Source of the DNA: Billgrantia kenyensis | GTDB taxonomy: Bacteria; Pseudomonadota; Gammaproteobacteria; Pseudomonadales; Halomonadaceae | Reading direction: 5' to 3' | Length of the DNA stretch: 64,000 nucleotides | Assembly: GCF_013697085.1 (NCBI RefSeq) | Contig: NZ_JACEFT010000009.1 | Span: 1 to 64,000 of the forward strand | In this document: one piece after another, positions 43,501 through 51,040 of the stretch | Numbering within the stretch: position 1 is the first letter of the stretch | Layout of the letters: the number at the start of each line of letters is the position of its first letter | Program-made: the position numbers and the translations under genes | Notes under the pieces: model-generated | Told to the model about the DNA's origin: nothing | Database searches by the model: none | The model's input: only the letters and a program-made list of their open reading frames with translations

Positions 43501-43682
43501 TCCGGCACCAGGGAGTTGCCGTGGATCGGGTGCTTCGGCGTCTCGCCGGCGCTGCCGGTCACGCCCTTGGCCATCTTGGCCAGGGGGTCCGAGTAGCCGG
43601 CGACGAAGGTGGCGGCACCGCCGGCGGCGACGGCACCCTTCATGAAGCGGCGGCGTGAGGTATCGACGGGGGACTTAGCCAT
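40572..43682 (-). CDS. ttrA: Molybdopterin oxidoreductase, tetrathionate reductase subunit A-like
   Basis: Periplasmic catalytic subunit of a membrane-bound molybdoenzyme, 1036 residues. It has a Tat signal (SRRRFMKG), an N-terminal [4Fe-4S] site starting CYGCTTQC, a Cys that can bind molybdenum in HHGSYCGLAF (~275), and MGD-binding segments. Operon order ttrB-ttrC-ttrA and the large size match tetrathionate reductase, which respires tetrathionate to thiosulfate; related arsenate or polysulfide enzymes remain possible. Its ATG overlaps the end of the NrfD-like gene by eight bases. An FNR-like box precedes the operon. Confidence 0.78.
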   Translation of the reverse strand: MAKSPVDTSRRRFMKGAVAAGGAATFVAGYSDPLAKMAKGVTGSAGETPKHPIHGNSLVPEYRVDLDSGELTLNPDQRTAFTICYGCTTQCGVRVRVDNESDRVLRVSGNPYHPLSADDHLPMRTPVAEALRHVSAYGDQGQVNRSTACARGNAMMSQLESPFRIDHCLKRVGERGERQWQKISFEQLIEEVCEGGDLFGEGHVDGLRAIHDHDSLIDPENPEFGPRANQLMVMEATDYGRSELLKRFTLNAFATRNYGHHGSYCGLAFRMGSGAVMNDLGANAHVKPDIQNARFIMYIGTAPSQAGNPFKRQGRLIAKARAEGTLEYVVVDPALNAAASHAADHNRWVPIRPGTDSAFAMAIIQWLLDNEGYARAFLELPGKAAADAAGEATHSNATHLVIDTQDHPRRGRFLMASDLSLAEAGSDADAPLVVVDGELVHGEEAMAAELFVDREVELAGSSEGPGTTVRVKSSMTLLRESANEYDLATYAQHCGIPEATIVELAERYAGHGRRAVVNCHGGMMSGNGFYAAFAVQMLNLLAGNVNMKGGSAVGGGQFNGFSQGPRYDLVDFPGKRGPQGVFLSRSRFPYERSSEYRRKVEAGENPYPAKAPWRSFAPPTLTEHLPSALDGYPYPIKALIGCMANPIYGQAGLEAMIADKLKDPKRLGLFVAVDGFINETNRYADYIVPDSVMYEVWGFTGAWKGTLGRLTTACWPVVAPRQQKTAEGEPVCQDSFFIAVARRLGLSGFGDEAIPDAEGNLHPLNRAEDYYLRAAANIAYMDEPLPEADESDIAHAGLTPLLPRLERTLKEEERGRVAYLYARGGRFQDASDHFRGERLTNAWRRTLCVYNEVVGTSIDTMSGKPNRGVPGHSLPLLANQQAMREVFLEEEWPLLAFSFKSNLMNSYAIGNERLRMIKPYNPVQMHREDAERYGIRHGDTIRIESPGGSVVGLALVSESVMPGSLGIEHGYGHRDLGATPHVIDGESQPDMPWLRAGININDLGFRDPTRHVDGTWLEPISGASVRQGLPVRVRRA

Positions 43683-44892
43683 GGCGGGGCGCTCCTTCCA
43701 TGTTGTGTGCAGCGCGTTGGGCGTCGGACTGTGCGGGGCTGTCGGAGCTGTCCGAGAGTGAGACGTCGGCGGCGCTGCCGCCCTGGCGCGCCTGGCGCCA
43801 GGGGATCAGCAGGTCGATCACCAGAGCTGCGGCAAGCCACAGGCCGAAGGTGCCCACGATGCCGAGCAGGCCGGAGGAGCCGGCGGGGATGCCGTAGTGG
43901 TGAAAGCCGGCGCTGTTGCGGGCCACGTGCTGCACGTCCATCAGCACCACCCAGCGGAACATCCAGCCCATGTGGATGGCCACCAGGCCCAGCACCCAGG
44001 CCCAGGCGAAGAGGGCCGGGCGGCGGGCGGCGGGGCGGGTAAGCAGGTAGAGCACGGCGCCGAAGAGGGCCACCCCGGTCAGGCCGCCCCAGAGGGCGGT
44101 GCTGCGCCAGGAGGGGCTTGCGCGCACCGAGTCCAGCGCCGCGGCCACCGAGCCTACGTTGGCGTTGATGCCGTCCAGGAACCAGCTGCCGGCGACCAGG
44201 CCGGCGACCAGGCAGGCGCCCAGCAGCACCCTGAGCATCTGGCCGATGGTGGCCTGGTCACGCAGGCCGCTGACCCGGTTGAGCACCAGGATCAGGCCGG
44301 CGGCGGCGATGAAGCCGGTGGCGACCAGCATCGGCGGCAGCCAGACGGTGTGCCACAGCGGGCGCGCCTTGACCACGGCGAGCTCGGCGCCGGTATAGAG
44401 CATGATGCCGGTGGAGAGCGCGAGGGTGCCCAGGCCCACCAGCACCAGCGCCGCGCGCGGGGTGGGGGCGGAGCCGAACGACAGCAGGCGGGCGGCGAGG
44501 CCCGGCAGGCCGGGTGCCTGGCGGCTGGCCTGCAGCACCGGGCGCCAGGCCAGCCAGGCGAGCAGCAGCACGCCCACCACGTAGAGCGGCAGCAGCAGGC
44601 TGCCGATGGACATCCAGGAGCTCGAGGTGGCGTAGGCATAGAAGTGCCAGAAGCGCAGCGGTTGGTGCAGGTCGGCGAGCAGCGCCACCGGGGCGACCAG
44701 GGTGGTGGTCAGGCAGGCCAGCATGGCCAGGCGTGCGGTGGGCAGCCAGCGCTGCTTGCCGAACACCAGGGCCGGAGCCGCCAGCCACAGGGTGGCGTAG
44801 GAGAGCGCGATCAAAAAGAAGTACTGCACTGCCCAGGGGTACCAGGCGATGGCGTAGCGGGGCGCGAGCAGCTCAATGGCCATGGAATTCAT
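43675..44892 (-). CDS. ttrC: NrfD/PsrC-family membrane subunit, TtrC-like
   Basis: The 405-residue quinol-interacting membrane anchor has about nine hydrophobic segments, with the NrfD-type start (APRYAIAWYPWAVQYFF) and LADLHQPLRFWHFYA. It passes electrons from quinol to the TtrB-like ferredoxin. The ATG at 44892 has GGAG upstream and overlaps the ttrB end by 20 bases. The last ~40 residues are a soluble Ser/Asp-rich tail, unusual for the family. Confidence 0.8.
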   Translation of the reverse strand: MNSMAIELLAPRYAIAWYPWAVQYFFLIALSYATLWLAAPALVFGKQRWLPTARLAMLACLTTTLVAPVALLADLHQPLRFWHFYAYATSSSWMSIGSLLLPLYVVGVLLLAWLAWRPVLQASRQAPGLPGLAARLLSFGSAPTPRAALVLVGLGTLALSTGIMLYTGAELAVVKARPLWHTVWLPPMLVATGFIAAAGLILVLNRVSGLRDQATIGQMLRVLLGACLVAGLVAGSWFLDGINANVGSVAAALDSVRASPSWRSTALWGGLTGVALFGAVLYLLTRPAARRPALFAWAWVLGLVAIHMGWMFRWVVLMDVQHVARNSAGFHHYGIPAGSSGLLGIVGTFGLWLAAALVIDLLIPWRQARQGGSAADVSLSDSSDSPAQSDAQRAAHNMEGAPRHG

Positions 44893-45652
44893 AACCCATC
44901 TCCTTGCCGTGGGGATCGAGGACTTCCAGGGCCACCGGCTCGGCGAGCGGGCGCGTGATGAAGCGCTCGTCCATGCCGAGGTAGAAGACCTGGGGCAGGG
45001 TGTTCTTTTCGGGCTGCAGCACCATCAGCTCGTCGCGGTGCTCCGCGATCATGCGGCTGATCTGGCTCTCGGGGTCGCGCATGTCGCCGATGATCCGCGC
45101 GCCGCCCACGCAGCTCTCCACGCAGGCCGGCAGCAAGCCGGCTTCCAGGCGGTGAGCGCAAAAGGTGCACTTGTCGGCGGTCTGAGTCCTGTCGTTGATG
45201 AAGCGGGCGTCGTAGGGGCAGGCGTTGACGCAGTAGGCGCAGCCCACGCAGCGGTCGCTGTCCACCACCACGATGCCGTCCTGCTGCTGATAGGTCGCCT
45301 GGACCGGGCAGACCGGCACGCAGGGCGGGTTCTCGCAGTGGTTGCACAGGCGCGGCAGCATGAAGGTGGCAAGCTCACCGCTCTCCTGATGCTCCACCTC
45401 GTACTGAGAAACGGTGGTGCGAAACTTGCCCAGCGGAGCGTCGTTCTCGATATGGCACGACACGGTGCAGGCCTGGCAGCCGATGCATTGGCGCAGGTCG
45501 ATGAGCATGCCGTAGCGCTTGGTGGGGTCGCCTTCTCGGCGGGGCGGCTGGCTGTTGATGCCGGCGCTGGCAACGCTTGCGAGCGGTATCAGGGCGGCAC
45601 CCGCGCTGAGGCGGGCCAGCTGACCGAGCAAGGATCGACGAATAGAGTCCAT
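44873..45652 (-). CDS. ttrB: 4Fe-4S ferredoxin-type subunit, TtrB-like
   Basis: Electron-transfer subunit of 259 residues with 16 Cys in four clusters: CIGCQACTVSC, CNHCENPPCVPVCP, CVGCAYCVNACP and the CTFCAHRLEAG/CVESC group. A twin-arginine leader (SIRRSLLGQL...SVASA) indicates export together with the TtrA-like subunit. I chose the ATG at 45652 (GGAGG just upstream) over a start 21 codons earlier. First gene of the operon. Confidence 0.82.
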   Translation of the reverse strand: MDSIRRSLLGQLARLSAGAALIPLASVASAGINSQPPRREGDPTKRYGMLIDLRQCIGCQACTVSCHIENDAPLGKFRTTVSQYEVEHQESGELATFMLPRLCNHCENPPCVPVCPVQATYQQQDGIVVVDSDRCVGCAYCVNACPYDARFINDRTQTADKCTFCAHRLEAGLLPACVESCVGGARIIGDMRDPESQISRMIAEHRDELMVLQPEKNTLPQVFYLGMDERFITRPLAEPVALEVLDPHGKEMGYEFHGH

Positions 45653-45726
45653 GGCGCCTCCGGTGGCCTTCGTTTTCATGGAGCGAGGGGATGACGACAG
45701 GCTACCTTCTACCAAGGTCTAGGCGC

Positions 45727-45740
45727 TTGATGTGAGTCAA
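45727..45740 (-). promoter_or_regulatory. FNR/ANR-like box in front of ttrB
   Basis: TTGAT-GTGA-GTCAA matches the FNR consensus TTGAT-N4-ATCAA at 9 of 10 positions. It is centred 82 bp before the ttrB start; a TAGCCT at 45699-45704 (minus strand) would be the -10 of a promoter with FNR near -41.5. Confidence 0.55.
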
Positions 45741-45757
45741 CTAAACGTTAGCAAGCT

Positions 45758-45785
45758 CTTAATGTTCGCTTAATGTTTCCCTAAG
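45758..45785. promoter_or_regulatory. Three half-sites with 11-bp spacing (OmpR-family type)
   Basis: CTTAAT (45758), CTTAAT (45769) and CCTAAG (45780) are separated by 5-bp spacers, the phased direct-repeat layout of PmrA/QseB-like response regulators. It lies upstream of the FNR-like box. Confidence 0.5.
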
Positions 45786-45814
45786 CTGATGTGGGGAAAG
45801 AGAAAAAAAGCGAT

Positions 45815-45843
45815 AAAAAAACGCCTCGCGCAGTGCGAGGCGT
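45815..45843 (-). terminator. Intrinsic terminator of the XRE gene
   Basis: On the minus strand ACGCCTCGC pairs with GCGAGGCGT around a 5-nt loop, followed by a run of Ts (As at 45815-45820 on the plus strand). Confidence 0.85.
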
Positions 45844-45885
45844 TCTATATCTGGCCGTGAGGCGTACCATCTTCGTGGTGGCGTA

Positions 45886-46167
45886 TCAGTAGTTGAGAGC
45901 GCCTTCCGGATCGATGGTGTGATAGACCAGCCGCAGCTCATCGAGAGAGAGGTGCTCGAGGCGGCCTGCCAGCAGGTCGCTGATCTTCTGGGCCGGTAGT
46001 CCGGCACGGCGCGCGATATCGCGGCAGCCGAGGTCGGAGACGGCGATCAGCCTTGTGACGATGCGCATCAGGCGTGTGCGCTTTTCCAGGTCCCTGACAT
46101 CGAGGTCAGGGCAGCTTCGCGGGGGGTCGAGGAGTTCCGCATTGGAAGTGTGTCGTGCCGTACTCAT
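45886..46167 (-). CDS. Small XRE-type DNA-binding protein
   Basis: A 93-residue protein with a helix-turn-helix of XRE type (RLIAVSDLGCRDIARRAGLPAQKISDLLAGRLEHLSLDELRLV). Such proteins act as compact regulators or as antitoxins; no toxin gene is adjacent. The ATG at 46167 has GGAG five bases upstream; the frame is open 17 codons further. Target unknown; the neighbouring ttr operon is a candidate by position. Confidence 0.75.
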   Translation of the reverse strand: MSTARHTSNAELLDPPRSCPDLDVRDLEKRTRLMRIVTRLIAVSDLGCRDIARRAGLPAQKISDLLAGRLEHLSLDELRLVYHTIDPEGALNY

Positions 46168-46278
46168 GATGCTCCAGTGGGCGTTTGCGACACACACATC
46201 ATGGGGGCATTTGGACAATTTTGCCAGTGCCGATTCGATGATGTTTTCACGCTTGGGGAAGGCAGGCTTCGATCCTGG

Positions 46279-46306
46279 GGCGGAGTGCCCGGGAGGGCAC
46301 TCCGCC
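46279..46306 (-). terminator. 12-bp perfect hairpin after dctM
   Basis: GGCGGAGTGCCC pairs perfectly with GGGCACTCCGCC around GGGA, six bases beyond the dctM stop. It lacks a T run, so it may act as a terminator or as a 3'-end stabiliser. Confidence 0.6.
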
Positions 46307-46312
46307 AGCCGG

Positions 46313-47632
46313 CTAGAACAGTACGCTCGGCAGCCACAGGGCGATTCCCGGGAAGGCCACGATCAGTGCAAGGCCCAGGATCTGCAGGCCCACGTACGGC
46401 AGCGCGGAGCGGTAGATGTCGATGATAGAGATCGACTTCGGTGCCACCGACCTCATGTAGAAGAGGTTGTAGCCAAAGGGTGGCGTCAGGTAGGCGGACT
46501 GCATGCTGAGAATGAACAGTACCGCAAACCAGGTGGTGTCGAAGCCGAGTTCACGCACGATGGGCACATAGAGCGGTACCGTGATGAACAGGATGGCGAA
46601 GTCATCCAGGAACATACCCAGCAGGAAGAAGCTGAGCAGCATGAAGAGGATCACGGTATAGGGCGACAGGGCGAAGTCGTGAATCATGTCGCTGATGATC
46701 ATGCCGGCGCCCAGACCCATGTAGATGCGGCTGAAGAAGACCGCGGCGATGGCGATCCAGATCAGCATCCCGGTGATCTTGGTGGTATTGAGCATCACGT
46801 AGCGCAGCAGCTTCCAGCTCAGCTTGCCACGCATGGCTGCGATCAGCAGGGCGCCGCCGGCCCCCACCGCGGAAGCCTCCGAGGGCGAGGTCACGCCACC
46901 GATGATGCAGCCGAGCACCGTCACCACCAGCAGGCCCGGAGCGATGACATGGCGCAGCGACTGGAGTTTCTCCCGGACCGTGAAGCGTTCCTGCGCGGGC
47001 GCAGCCGGACCCAGCTCGGGGTTGAGGCGGCAGCGGATCAGGATGTAGGCCATGTAGATGCCGGCGAGCATCAGGCCGGGCATCAGGCCCGCGGCGAACA
47101 GCTTGCCGACGGATTCCCGGGCGAGGAAGGCGTAGACGATCATCAGTACGCTGGGCGGGATCAGGAAACCCAGCGCCCCGCCGGCCATGATGGTGCCGGT
47201 GACCAGGCGCTTGTGATAGCCGCGCTTGAGCATGGCCGGCAGGGCGATGATGCCCAGGCTAACGGTGGCGGCACCGGAAACGCCCGCCATGGCGGCGATC
47301 AGCGCGCAGATCAGCACCGTACCCACGCCAAGCCCGCCGGGGATACTGCCCATCCACTTGTGGATCATGTCGAACAGGGCGTCGGTGATGCCGGATCGTT
47401 CGAGTACCAGGCCCATGAAGATGAACAGCGGCAGGGATACCAGCAGGAAGTTGTCCATGGCGCTATAGGCGGAGGCCAGCAGCAGGTCCAGGCCGCCGGG
47501 GCCGAACATCAGGTAGGCACTGCCCATGCCGGAGATCATCAGCGCCAGGGCCAGCGGGGCCCCCATCGCCATGAGCACCAGCATGGAGAGGAACATGATG
47601 GCGGTGATTGTCAGGGGCTCGAGTTCAGCCAT
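46313..47632 (-). CDS. dctM: TRAP transporter large permease (DctM)
   Basis: The 439-residue channel subunit has about 12 membrane segments and DctM motifs GVSGAATVSLGIIALPAMLKRGY, GGALGFLIPPSVLMIVYA, GVTSPSEASAVGAGGALL and TPPFGYNLFYMRSV. It moves the solute with sodium. ATG at 47632. A hairpin separates it from dctQ. Confidence 0.93.
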   Translation of the reverse strand: MAELEPLTITAIMFLSMLVLMAMGAPLALALMISGMGSAYLMFGPGGLDLLLASAYSAMDNFLLVSLPLFIFMGLVLERSGITDALFDMIHKWMGSIPGGLGVGTVLICALIAAMAGVSGAATVSLGIIALPAMLKRGYHKRLVTGTIMAGGALGFLIPPSVLMIVYAFLARESVGKLFAAGLMPGLMLAGIYMAYILIRCRLNPELGPAAPAQERFTVREKLQSLRHVIAPGLLVVTVLGCIIGGVTSPSEASAVGAGGALLIAAMRGKLSWKLLRYVMLNTTKITGMLIWIAIAAVFFSRIYMGLGAGMIISDMIHDFALSPYTVILFMLLSFFLLGMFLDDFAILFITVPLYVPIVRELGFDTTWFAVLFILSMQSAYLTPPFGYNLFYMRSVAPKSISIIDIYRSALPYVGLQILGLALIVAFPGIALWLPSVLF

Positions 47633-47648
47633 AAGCAAGCTCTGTGTG

Positions 47649-47671
47649 AGGCACGCCCGAGGGACGTGCCT
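47649..47671 (-). promoter_or_regulatory. Intercistronic hairpin dctQ-dctM
   Basis: AGGCACG and CGTGCCT form a 7-bp stem with a 9-nt loop in the 64-bp gap. Such elements can adjust the ratio of small and large TRAP subunits. Confidence 0.45.
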
Positions 47672-47696
47672 TTCATGATGCGTTTAGAAGCGCTCT

Positions 47697-48254
47697 CTAG
47701 CGCTCTGTGTCTTCCAGGTCATCGCGCAGGTCGTCGCGGGGGTCTTCATAGGCGATACCGGCCAGACGAAGCGCCGCGCGTACCAGTTCAGCCAGGCACT
47801 GCAGCATCATCAGACCGACGGCCAGAGGGATGGTGGCCTTGATCGGCCACAGGGGCGGCCGCCACACGCTGCGGTTGGAGAACTCGCCGATGCGCCATGA
47901 GTGGTAGGCGAAGTCCACCGCCATGTGGAGGACGACCGCCAGTACCACCAGCGCCAGACCGAAGATCACCACGTCGCAGAAAGCCTGGGCCCGAAACGGA
48001 AGCAGGCGATAGATGACGTCGCTGCGCACGTGACCGTGATGTCGGAGGGTGTAGCTTCCCGCCAGGATGCTCAGGGCGCCGAAGAACATGGTCGACAGCT
48101 CATGCCCCCAGATCGTGGGGGAGTTGAGCAGGTAGCGAGACACGACCTCGAAGAGCAGCACCCCGATGATGCCCAGCGTCAGCCAGGAGACGGCCCTGCC
48201 GACCCAGTCGGAAAGACCGTCCTGCACCCTCAGGTAGCGGGTGACTTTACTCAC
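47697..48254 (-). CDS. dctQ: TRAP transporter small permease (DctQ)
   Basis: A 185-residue protein with four hydrophobic segments and typical DctQ features (LFEVVSRYLLNSPTIWGHELSTMFFGALSILAGSYTLRHHGHVRSDV). The C-terminus is acidic (DPRDDLRDDLEDTE). Overlaps the dctP stop by eight bases. Confidence 0.9.
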   Translation of the reverse strand: MSKVTRYLRVQDGLSDWVGRAVSWLTLGIIGVLLFEVVSRYLLNSPTIWGHELSTMFFGALSILAGSYTLRHHGHVRSDVIYRLLPFRAQAFCDVVIFGLALVVLAVVLHMAVDFAYHSWRIGEFSNRSVWRPPLWPIKATIPLAVGLMMLQCLAELVRAALRLAGIAYEDPRDDLRDDLEDTER

Positions 48255-49266
48255 TCAAACGTCCTTGCTCGACGGCGTTGTTGATCAGAATCTCGACGGC
48301 ACGGGCATTGCGCTCGGACTTCTCGGCCTCGGCTTCCCAGACGGGCAGGGCGGCTTCGGCCAGGCGGTTGGAGTCCTCTTCCGACAGCTCGGCGACTTCG
48401 AAGATGTCGCCGGCCTCGATCACGGCACGGTTGCCCTCTTCCAGCCAGTTGTGCACGTCCAGCAGGTACTGGTCGATGGCCTCGGTCAAGATGCTGCGCT
48501 GCTCCTCGCTGAGACGCTCCCAGGTGCGCGGGTTGACCAGGGCGTTCTCGGTCCAGCCCGGGTTGAGCAGGTTGATGTCGGTGTAGTGCTTGGCGACTTC
48601 ATGCAGCTTGAGCTGCTCGTATTCCACCGGGCCGCCGTAGACGGCGCCGTCGATCACGCCGGTCGAGAGCGCCACGTAGAGTTCTTCACCCGGCAGGAAA
48701 ACGGTCGGGACGTCAAATTTTTCCAACACGGTTGCAATGGAGCTGGTCGCTCGGATGCGCATGCCGCGCAGGTCGTCCAGGCTGCTGACGGGCTCACGGG
48801 TGAGCAGGCCGTAGTCGCTGCCGAAGCCGCGGCCGATCAGCTTGGCGCCCTGTTCCTCGTAGGCTTCGGCTACCAGTTCGTCGAGCCCCTGGTTGGCGAA
48901 AATGTCACGGGCTTCGTCGGCACTGACCCAGGCGCCCGGCAAGCCACCTTCGATGATTCCGATGCCGACGCGCCCCGGCCAGTAGCTGCCTACGCCATGC
49001 GCGATGTCGATGGTGCCGCGCGCCACGGCGTCAACGAACTGGTCGCTGTCGACCAGCTCGCCGCCGCGGAAGAACTGAATGCGAATCGAGCCGTCGCTGG
49101 CCTCGCTGACGCGGTCGCGCAGGTCGGCGGCAATGTGATCGACCTCGGTGCCGTAGAAGGTGTGCATGCGCAGGCGCACGTTGTCTGCGTACAGCAGCGG
49201 GCTAGCCACGATGGTGGCTGCGACGGAAGTGGCCAGGGTGGTCTTGATCAGGCTGGAAAACTTCAT
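48247..49266 (-). CDS. dctP: TRAP transporter solute-binding protein (DctP)
   Basis: A 339-residue periplasmic protein with signal peptide (to about LLYA-DN) and the DctP fold; RIRATSSIATVLEKFDVPTVFLPGEELYVALSTGVIDGAVYGGPVEYEQLKL contains the family Arg (MRIRA) that binds the ligand carboxylate. It belongs to the TakP-like group, whose ligands are keto acids or similar; the true ligand is unknown. Its 192-bp upstream region contains a palindrome and a MocR-like half-site. Confidence 0.92.
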   Translation of the reverse strand: MKFSSLIKTTLATSVAATIVASPLLYADNVRLRMHTFYGTEVDHIAADLRDRVSEASDGSIRIQFFRGGELVDSDQFVDAVARGTIDIAHGVGSYWPGRVGIGIIEGGLPGAWVSADEARDIFANQGLDELVAEAYEEQGAKLIGRGFGSDYGLLTREPVSSLDDLRGMRIRATSSIATVLEKFDVPTVFLPGEELYVALSTGVIDGAVYGGPVEYEQLKLHEVAKHYTDINLLNPGWTENALVNPRTWERLSEEQRSILTEAIDQYLLDVHNWLEEGNRAVIEAGDIFEVAELSEEDSNRLAEAALPVWEAEAEKSERNARAVEILINNAVEQGRLSE

Positions 49267-49373
49267 GGGAACCTCTTTCAGAGCGGGAGTGGGTTGTAAG
49301 TTGTAGCCGCGGGTTGACGTTCGCGGTGCTCGTCCATGCTGTTGAGTAAATCACACGAAAAGAGGTCGTTCCA

Positions 49374-49398
49374 TAGAAATTTCTACAGAATTGGTCGG
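49374..49398. promoter_or_regulatory. dctP promoter region: palindrome and MocR-like half-site
   Basis: TAGAAATTTCTA (49374-49385) is a perfect 12-bp palindrome. Three bases later, GAATTGGTCGG (49388-49398) matches 9 of 11 positions of the repeat found twice in front of the MocR gene. Confidence 0.45.
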
Positions 49399-49458
49399 AT
49401 ATCTATGTTATGTCGACAGCTGCGTAGCGGAAATTCGGCACGCGGTGCAGGGAGCGTC

Positions 49459-50883
49459 TCAGGTATCCAGCAGGCGGGTCAGGGCAAGCCGCAGGCGGTT
49501 CGCCTCAGCAGCCAGGAGGCGCCCCGACAGCATGCCGACGCCTAGTATCAGGCCGCTACGGAAATCGTCGGCGCTGCACACGGGGCTCAAGGGGCGGGTG
49601 ATGAGGTGGGCTTGTAGCAGCTTGCGGGCGATGCGGCGGTCGTCGACCCCTGGCGCGAACTGCACGCAGAGGCTGATCGAGTGGCTGGGCGGGGAGACAT
49701 GCACCACGCCCGGCACTCGGACCAGCTGGTCGTGCATGACCTGCTGCCGGGCCAGGTAGTCACGCTGGATCCTGGCGTACCAGGTATCGAGCTCGCCCTC
49801 GGCGAGAAACTGCGCAAGGACTGCCTGGTCGAGCAGGCGTCCCTCGCGAAAAACCTCGCTTCTGAGCTGGTTGAGCGGCTCGACAAGTTCTCTGGGGGCC
49901 ACCAGGTATCCCAGCCGCAGGCCGGGGAACATCAGCTTGGAAAACGAGCCCACCAGCAGGTGCTGTGGCGAGCGTCCGTCGAATAACAGGTTGGCGCCGT
50001 CCTGGCCGGTGAATTCGTAGTCGTCCTCGAGCACGAAGCGTGGGGCAGCCGCATCACACAAGGCGACCCGATGCGCCGGCGATGTGGGCACGCTCAGCGG
50101 GTAGTGGTGCGAGCCGGTAAAGTACGCCAGCTGCACGGGGTGGTTCGAGCGCCGCGGGGCATGGCCCGTATCGGCATGCCAGGCGACCCGCTCTACCGTC
50201 GCCCCTACGGCGGTGAAGATATTGCGCGCTCCCCAGTAGCAGGGCGACTCCATCAGCACCCGGTCGCCCGCGTCGGTCAGGGCCAGGGCGCATAGCTCGA
50301 TGCCGTTATGAGTGCCGTCGGTGATGATGATCTGTTCGGTGTCGCAGGTGAGTCGTCGCCAGCCCCACAGGAAGTCGCGAATGGCCCGCTTGAGCGGGCC
50401 GTAGCCGCCGCTGGAGTAGGAGAGCAGTAGGGCATTGCGCGGTACGGTCACGCTGGAATAAAGCTCGCGCCACTTGGTCATGGGGAACTGGGTGATATCC
50501 GGAATGCCCGGCATGAAGGCACCGCTCTGGATGGCGCTGGCACTGCGGGTCTGCAGGATGCTGCGAGCCCGGGTGGAGAGCGATGGGGAGTGCGTGGATG
50601 AAGGCGGTTGTGACAGGCGCGGTCGACGAGTCCAGGTGCCCTGGCCCTGGCCGGTGACGAGAAGGCCCTCGTCTCGCAAGCGCCTTACGGCCTGGGCCAG
50701 GGTGTCCCGGGCCGCCCCCAGCTCCCGGCACAGCGTTCGGTGGGAGGGCAGCCGGCTGCCATCTGGCCAGTCGTGGAGGATGGCCAGGCGCAGGGCCTGT
50801 TCGATGCGCGCACTCTTGCCGAGGCGTTCCGGTTGCAGCTGGAAGCGCTTCCGAAGTGCGGCCAGGGGTACGGGTGCGGTCAT
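49459..50883 (-). CDS. MocR/GabR-type PLP-dependent regulator
   Basis: A 474-residue fusion of an N-terminal GntR-type winged helix (RLPSHRTLCRELGAARDTLAQAVRRLRDEGLL) and an aminotransferase-like domain. The PLP Lys is in GSFSKLMFPGLRLGY and the PLP-contacting Asp region is VLEDDYEFTGQ. MocR proteins sense PLP with an amino compound; GabR, the model, activates GABA aminotransferase. Here the divergent gene is gabT. I start at the ATG at 50883 because the open frame beyond it overlaps two operator repeats whose translation yields DQF twice. The TRAP genes follow on the same strand. Confidence 0.88.
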   Translation of the reverse strand: MTAPVPLAALRKRFQLQPERLGKSARIEQALRLAILHDWPDGSRLPSHRTLCRELGAARDTLAQAVRRLRDEGLLVTGQGQGTWTRRPRLSQPPSSTHSPSLSTRARSILQTRSASAIQSGAFMPGIPDITQFPMTKWRELYSSVTVPRNALLLSYSSGGYGPLKRAIRDFLWGWRRLTCDTEQIIITDGTHNGIELCALALTDAGDRVLMESPCYWGARNIFTAVGATVERVAWHADTGHAPRRSNHPVQLAYFTGSHHYPLSVPTSPAHRVALCDAAAPRFVLEDDYEFTGQDGANLLFDGRSPQHLLVGSFSKLMFPGLRLGYLVAPRELVEPLNQLRSEVFREGRLLDQAVLAQFLAEGELDTWYARIQRDYLARQQVMHDQLVRVPGVVHVSPPSHSISLCVQFAPGVDDRRIARKLLQAHLITRPLSPVCSADDFRSGLILGVGMLSGRLLAAEANRLRLALTRLLDT

Positions 50884-50937
50884 GTTTTCGGTTGTCAGGG
50901 CCGGAAGAAGCGGCCGCCAGTATGCCGTGTGCCCGGC

Positions 50938-50969
50938 GAATTGGTCCAGTCGTGGAGGGAATTGGTCCA
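50938..50969. promoter_or_regulatory. MocR operator: two direct repeats 21 bp apart
   Basis: GAATTGGTCCA occurs at 50938-50948 and again at 50959-50969. Same-orientation repeats spaced by two helical turns are the known binding mode of MocR proteins such as GabR and TauR. They lie between the MocR start and gabT (51041). Confidence 0.75.
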
Positions 50970-51040
50970 TAGGCGGTAGCTGAGGCGGCTGATAGCTTGC
51001 CTTTCACCCGTCTCACTCTAAGACCCCTGAGGACACCCTT

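Noticed and set aside
46055-47842. 595-codon plus-strand frame across dctM
   Set aside because: Antisense of a clear TRAP permease; Gln/His/Asp-rich product with no domain.
50884-50970. Upstream start of the MocR gene at 50970
   Set aside because: The added N-terminus is the translation of the two operator repeats and no ribosome site precedes it.
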